The position numbers were made by a program, and so were the translations under genes. The notes beneath the pieces are model-generated. The model was given only the letters and a program-made list of their open reading frames with translations, did no database searches and was not told where the DNA came from. Positions 57,901 to 64,000 of a DNA stretch of 64,000 bases are shown here, in pieces (position 1 is the first letter of the stretch; each line of letters starts with the position of its first letter). The DNA comes from Haliclystus octoradiatus (lineage: Eukaryota > Cnidaria > Staurozoa > Stauromedusae > Haliclystidae). The stretch covers positions 38,011,261-38,075,260 of the forward strand of contig OU744446.1 in the NCBI GenBank assembly GCA_916610825.1, in the 5' to 3' direction.

Positions 57901-60900
57901 TTTCACGCATTTCACTGTGATCTTCAGACAGATTTTTTATTCAAAATGGTGAAAGAGTCAAAGAATACACATTCTTTACTGTTACTCAAGTTTCACGCAT
58001 TTCACTGTGATCTTCAGACAGATTTTTTATTCAAAATGGTGAAAGAGTCAAAGAATACACATTCTTTACTGTTACTCAAGTTTCACGCATTTCACTGTGA
58101 TCTTCAGACAGACTTTTTATTCAAAATGGTGAAAGAGTCAAAGAATACACATTAATTCTTTACTGTTACTCAAGTGTCACGCATTTCACTGTGATCTTCA
58201 GACAGACTTTTTATTCAAAATGGTGAAAGAGTCAAAGAATACACATTCTTTACTGTTACTCAAGTTTCACGCATTTCACTGTGATCTTCAGACTGATTTT
58301 TTATTCAAAATGGTGAAAGAGTCGAAGAATACACATTAATTCTTTACTGTTACTCAAGTTTCACGCATTTCACTGTGATCTTCAGACAGACATTTTATTC
58401 AAAATGGTGAAAGAGTCAAAGAATACACATTCTTTACTGTTACTCAAGTTTCACGCATTTCACTGTGATCTTCAGACAGATTTTTTATTCAAAATGATGA
58501 AAGAGTCAAAGAATACACATTAATTCTTTACTGTTACTCAAGTTTCACGCATTTCACTGTGATCTTCAGACAGACTTTTTATTCAAAATGGTGAAAGAGT
58601 CAAAGAATACACATTCTTTACTGTTACTCAAGTTTCACGCATTTCACTGTGATCTTCAGACAGATGTTTTATTCAAAATGGTGAAAGAGTCAAAGAATAC
58701 ACATTCTTTATTGTTACTCAAGTTTCACGCATTTCACTGTGATCTTCAGACAGATGTTTTATTCAAAATGGTGAAAGAGTCAAAGAATACACATTCTTTA
58801 CTGTTACTCAAGTTTCACGCATTTCACTGTGATCTTCAGACAGATGTTTTATTCAAAATGGTGAAAGAGTCAAAGAATACACATTCTTTACTGTTACTCA
58901 AGTTTCACGCATTTCACTGTGATCTTCAGACAGACTTTTTATTCAAAATGGTGAAAGAGTCAAAGAATACACATTCTTTACTGTTTCTCAAATTTCACGC
59001 ATTTCACTGTGATCTTCAGACAGACTTTTTATTCAAAATGGTGAAAGAGTCAAAGAATACACATTCTTTACTGTTACTCAAGTTTCACGCATTTCACTGT
59101 GATCTTCAGACAGATGTTTTATTCAAAATGGTGAAAGAGTCAAAGAATACACATTCTTTACTGTTACTCAAGTTTCACGCATTTCACTGTGATCTTCAGA
59201 CAGATTTTTTATTCAAAATGGTGAAAGAGTCAAAGAATACACATTCTTTACTGTTACTCAAGTTTCACGCATTTCACTGTGATCTTCAGACAGATTTTTT
59301 ATTCAAAATGGTGAAAGAGTCAAAGAATACACATTCTTTACTGTTACTCAAGTTTCACGCATTTCACTGTGATCTTCAGACAGATTTTTTATTCAAAATG
59401 GTGAAAGAGTCAAAGAATACACATTCTTTACTGTTACTCAAGTTTCACGCATTTCACTGTGATCTTCAGACAGATTTTTTATTCAAAATGGTGAAAGAGT
59501 CAAAGAATACACATTCTTTACTGTTACTCAAGTTTCACGCATTTCACTGTGATCTTCAGACAGACTTTTTATTCAAAATGGTGAAAGAGTCAAAGAATAC
59601 ACATTAATTCTTTACTGTTACTCAAGTGTCACGCATTTCACTGTGATCTTCAGACAGACTTTTTATTCAAAATGGTGAAAGAGTCAAAGAATACACATTC
59701 TTTACTGTTACTCAAGTTTCACGCATTTCACTGTGATCTTCAGACTGATTTTTTATTCAAAATGGTGAAAGAGTCAAAGAATACACATTAATTCTTTACT
59801 GTTACTCAAGTTTCACGCATTTCACTGTGATCTTCAGACAGACATTTTATTCAAAATGGTGAAAGAGTCAAAGAATACACATTCTTTACTGTTACTCAAG
59901 TTTCACGCATTTCACTGTGATCTTCAGACAGACTTTTTATTCAAAATGGTGAAAGAGTCAAAGAATACACATTCTTTACTGTTACTCAAGTTTCACGCAT
60001 TTCACTGTGATCTTCAGACAGACTTTTTATTCAAAATGGTGAAAGAGTCAAAGGATACACATTCTTTACTGTTACTCAAGTTTCACGCATTTCACTGTGA
60101 TCTTCAGACAGATTTTTTATTCAAAATGGTGAAAGAGTCAAAGAATACACATTCTTTACTGTTACTCAAGTTTCACGCATTTCACTGTGATCTTCAGACA
60201 GACTTTTTATTCAAAATGGTGAAAGAGTCAAAGAATACACATTAATTCTTTACTGTTACTCAAGTGTCACGCATTTCACTGTGATCTTCAGACAGACTTT
60301 TTATTCAAAATGGTGAAAGAGTCAAAGAATACACATTCTTTACTGTTACTCAAGTTTCACGCATTTCACTGTGATCTTCAGACTGATTTTTTATTCAAAA
60401 TGGTGAAAGAGTCAAAGAATACACATTAATTCTTTACTGTTACTCAAGTTTCACGCATTTCACTGTGATCTTCAGACAGACATTTTATTCAAAATGGTGA
60501 AAGAGTCAAAGAATACACATTCTTTACTGTTACTCAAGTTTCACGCATTTCACTGTGATCTTCAGACAGACTTTTTATTCAAAATGGTGAAAGAGTCAAA
60601 GGATACACATTCTTTACTGTTACTCAAGTTTCACGCATTTCACTGTGATCTTCAGACAGATTTTTTATTCAAAATGGTGAAAGAGTCAAAGAATACACAT
60701 TCTTTACTGTTACTCAAGTTTCACGCATTTCACTGTGATCTTCAGACAGATTTTTTATTCAAAATGGTGAAAGAGTCAAAGAATACACATTCTTTACTGT
60801 TACTCAAGTTTCACGCATTTCACTGTGATCTTCAGACAGATTTTTTATTCAAAATGGTGAAAGAGTCAAAGAATACACATTCTTTACTGTTACTCAAGTT

Positions 60901-61037
60901 TCACGCATTTCACTGTGATCTTCAGACAGACTTTTTATTCAAAATGGTGAAAGAGTCAAAGAATACACATTAATTCTTTACTGTTACTCAAGTGTCACGC
61001 ATTTCACTGTGATCTTCAGACAGACTTTTTATTCAAA
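54944..61037. repeat. higher-order block, copy 2 (6094 bp)
   Basis: Tandem second copy of 48850-54943. The junction near 54944 is marked by a CTTCACTG variant, as at 48876, directly after a 94-bp unit that has no counterpart before copy 1. The match ends near 61037, where the next unit carries CTTTACTG instead. Confidence 0.85.
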
Positions 61038-64000
61038 ATGGTGAAAGAGTCAAAGAATACACATTCTTTACTGTTACTCAAGTTTCACGCATTTCACTGT
61101 GATCTTCAGACTGATTTTTTATTCAAAATGGTGAAAGAGTCAAAGAATACACATTAATTCTTTACTGTTACTCAAGTTTCACGCATTTCACTGTGATCTT
61201 CAGACAGACATTTTATTCAAAATGGTGAAAGAGTCAAAGAATACACATTCTTTACTGTTACTCAAGTTTCACGCATTTCACTGTGATCTTCAGACAGATT
61301 TTTTATTCAAAATGATGAAAGAGTCAAAGAATACACATTAATTCTTTACTGTTACTCAAGTTTCACGCATTTCACTGTGATCTTCAGACAGACTTTTTAT
61401 TCAAAATGGTGAAAGAGTCAAAGAATACACATTCTTTACTGTTACTCAAGTTTCACGCATTTCACTGTGATCTTCAGACAGATGTTTTATTCAAAATGGT
61501 GAAAGAGTCAAAGAATACACATTCTTTACTGTTACTCAAGTTTCACGCATTTCACTGTGATCTTCAGACAGACATTTTATTCAAAATGGTGAAAGAGTCA
61601 AAGAATACACATTCTTTACTGTTACTCAAGTTTCACGCATTTCACTGTGATCTTCAGACAGACTTTTTATTCAAAATGGTGAAAGAGTCAAAGAATACAC
61701 ATTCTTTACTGTTACTCAAGTTTCACGCATTTCACTGTGATCTTCAGACAGACTTTTTATTCAAAATGGTGAAAGAGTCAAAGGATACACATTCTTTACT
61801 GTTACTCAAGTTTCACGCATTTCACTGTGATCTTCAGACAGATTTTTTATTCAAAATGGTGAAAGAGTCAAAGAATACACATTCTTTACTGTTACTCAAG
61901 TTTCACGCATTTCACTGTGATCTTCAGACAGACTTTTTATTCAAAATGGTGAAAGAGTCAAAGAATACACATTAATTCTTTACTGTTACTCAAGTGTCAC
62001 GCATTTCACTGTGATCTTCAGACAGACTTTTTATTCAAAATGGTGAAAGAGTCAAAGAATACACATTCTTTACTGTTACTCAAGTTTCACGCATTTCACT
62101 GTGATCTTCAGACTGATTTTTTATTCAAAATGGTGAAAGAGTCAAAGAATACACATTAATTCTTTACTGTTACTCAAGTTTCACGCATTTCACTGTGATC
62201 TTCAGACAGACATTTTATTCAAAATGGTGAAAGAGTCAAAGAATACACATTCTTTACTGTTACTCAAGTTTCACGCATTTCACTGTGATCTTCAGACAGA
62301 CTTTTTATTCAAAATGGTGAAAGAGTCAAAGGATACACATTCTTTACTGTTACTCAAGTTTCACGCATTTCACTGTGATCTTCAGACAGATTTTTTATTC
62401 AAAATGGTGAAAGAGTCAAAGAATACACATTCTTTACTGTTACTCAAGTTTCACGCATTTCACTGTGATCTTCAGACAGATTTTTTATTCAAAATGGTGA
62501 AAGAGTCAAAGAATACACATTCTTTACTGTTACTCAAGTTTCACGCATTTCACTGTGATCTTCAGACAGATTTTTTATTCAAAATGGTGAAAGAGTCAAA
62601 GAATACACATTCTTTACTGTTACTCAAGTTTCACGCATTTCACTGTGATCTTCAGACAGACTTTTTATTCAAAATGGTGAAAGAGTCAAAGAATACACAT
62701 TAATTCTTTACTGTTACTCAAGTGTCACGCATTTCACTGTGATCTTCAGACAGACTTTTTATTCAAAATGGTGAAAGAGTCAAAGAATACACATTCTTTA
62801 CTGTTACTCAAGTTTCACGCATTTCACTGTGATCTTCAGACTGATTTTTTATTCAAAATGGTGAAAGAGTCGAAGAATACACATTAATTCTTTACTGTTA
62901 CTCAAGTTTCACGCATTTCACTGTGATCTTCAGACAGACATTTTATTCAAAATGGTGAAAGAGTCAAAGAATACACATTCTTTACTGTTACTCAAGTTTC
63001 ACGCATTTCACTGTGATCTTCAGACAGATTTTTTATTCAAAATGATGAAAGAGTCAAAGAATACACATTAATTCTTTACTGTTACTCAAGTTTCACGCAT
63101 TTCACTGTGATCTTCAGACAGACTTTTTATTCAAAATGGTGAAAGAGTCAAAGAATACACATTCTTTACTGTTACTCAAGTTTCACGCATTTCACTGTGA
63201 TCTTCAGACAGATGTTTTATTCAAAATGGTGAAAGAGTCAAAGAATACACATTCTTTATTGTTACTCAAGTTTCACGCATTTCACTGTGATCTTCAGACA
63301 GATGTTTTATTCAAAATGGTGAAAGAGTCAAAGAATACACATTCTTTACTGTTACTCAAGTTTCACGCATTTCACTGTGATCTTCAGACAGATGTTTTAT
63401 TCAAAATGGTGAAAGAGTCAAAGAATACACATTCTTTACTGTTACTCAAGTTTCACGCATTTCACTGTGATCTTCAGACAGACTTTTTATTCAAAATGGT
63501 GAAAGAGTCAAAGAATACACATTCTTTACTGTTTCTCAAATTTCACGCATTTCACTGTGATCTTCAGACAGACTTTTTATTCAAAATGGTGAAAGAGTCA
63601 AAGAATACACATTCTTTACTGTTACTCAAGTTTCACGCATTTCACTGTGATCTTCAGACAGATGTTTTATTCAAAATGGTGAAAGAGTCAAAGAATACAC
63701 ATTCTTTACTGTTACTCAAGTTTCACGCATTTCACTGTGATCTTCAGACAGATTTTTTATTCAAAATGGTGAAAGAGTCAAAGAATACACATTCTTTACT
63801 GTTACTCAAGTTTCACGCATTTCACTGTGATCTTCAGACAGATTTTTTATTCAAAATGGTGAAAGAGTCAAAGAATACACATTCTTTACTGTTACTCAAG
63901 TTTCACGCATTTCACTGTGATCTTCAGACAGATTTTTTATTCAAAATGGTGAAAGAGTCAAAGAATACACATTCTTTACTGTTACTCAAGTTTCACGCAT

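Larger units (their letters stand above)
44140..64000 (-). repeat. 90-bp hammerhead satellite array (runs off the window)
   Basis: About 219 head-to-tail copies of a 90-bp unit with very few differences; variants of 94 bp (TTAATTC in place of TTC) and 91 bp recur in a fixed order. On the minus strand each unit contains a hammerhead of 43 nt (first one 44215-44173): stem I CTGT/ACAG, CTGAAGA, an imperfect stem II, GAAAC, stem III ACT/AGT, and a GTA cleavage triplet. Some unit types carry core changes expected to stop cleavage: A to C in GAAAC (plus-strand GTGTCACG, first at 45899), CTGTAGA (near 44928 and 48648), and loss of the T before the cleavage base (units with TTTCTCAAATTTC, first near 44355). 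Because 90 is a multiple of three, the plus strand stays open for hundreds of codons; this is not evidence for a protein. Confidence 0.93.

Noticed and set aside
44140-64000. Very long open frames of a 30-residue repeat in the satellite (up to 339 codons)
   Set aside because: They arise because the 90-bp unit is a multiple of three and happens to lack a stop in this frame. They end wherever a 4-bp or 1-bp variant shifts the frame, and the family is explained by the ribozyme on the other strand. No start context, splice sites or codon constraint support a protein.
44140-64000. CRISPR array
   Set aside because: The repeats are direct and contiguous with no unique spacers, the unit is 90 bp, and the surroundings are a eukaryotic gene region.

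Overview
The window is nuclear DNA of an animal, most likely an invertebrate and probably marine. The evidence is AT-rich sequence, genes cut into many short exons with GT..AG introns, many small DNA transposons, a Penelope-like retroelement relic and a very long satellite. I cannot name the species. No bacterial or organellar signal is visible.

The first 44 kb holds four host genes. GBE1 (glycogen branching enzyme, + strand, 3116-15020, 12 exons) can be read from a good start codon to the stop with every intron phase matching, giving 681 residues. NTMT1 (protein alpha-N-terminal methyltransferase, - strand, 28970-16203, 8 or 9 exons) is also complete. A cap-binding eIF4E gene (+ strand, about 31165-36145) is complete except for an uncertain first exon. 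A zinc-dependent medium-chain alcohol/sorbitol-type dehydrogenase (+ strand, from 38844) shows only its first three exons before the satellite. The four genes are unrelated in function: glycogen synthesis, protein N-terminal methylation, translation initiation and polyol/alcohol oxidation.

Introns and intergenic gaps are crowded with non-autonomous DNA elements, many with clear target-site duplications: hAT-type (8 bp), Mutator-like (9-10 bp), TA-type and TTAA-type foldback elements. There are also tRNA-derived SINEs, a LINE 3' end, AT microsatellites and a family rich in palindromic GTTCATGAAC motifs.

The most striking theme is the hammerhead ribozyme. Short interspersed units at about 2.6, 13.3, 18.1, 18.4, 27.9 and 44.0 kb each carry a minimal type I hammerhead of about 40 nt. 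Its stem sequences change in a compensated way from copy to copy. A second, longer hammerhead type sits at 18318-18365 beside a Penelope-like reverse transcriptase fragment.

From 44140 to the end of the window there is one continuous satellite, about 19.9 kb and roughly 219 copies of a 90-bp unit. Every unit carries the same hammerhead fold on the - strand. The array has a nested higher-order structure, including a 6094-bp block present twice in tandem. It appears to be one arm of a short inverted hammerhead unit, whose other arm is preserved at 43970-44009, amplified into a satellite. It lies downstream of, and perhaps inside an intron of, the dehydrogenase gene.
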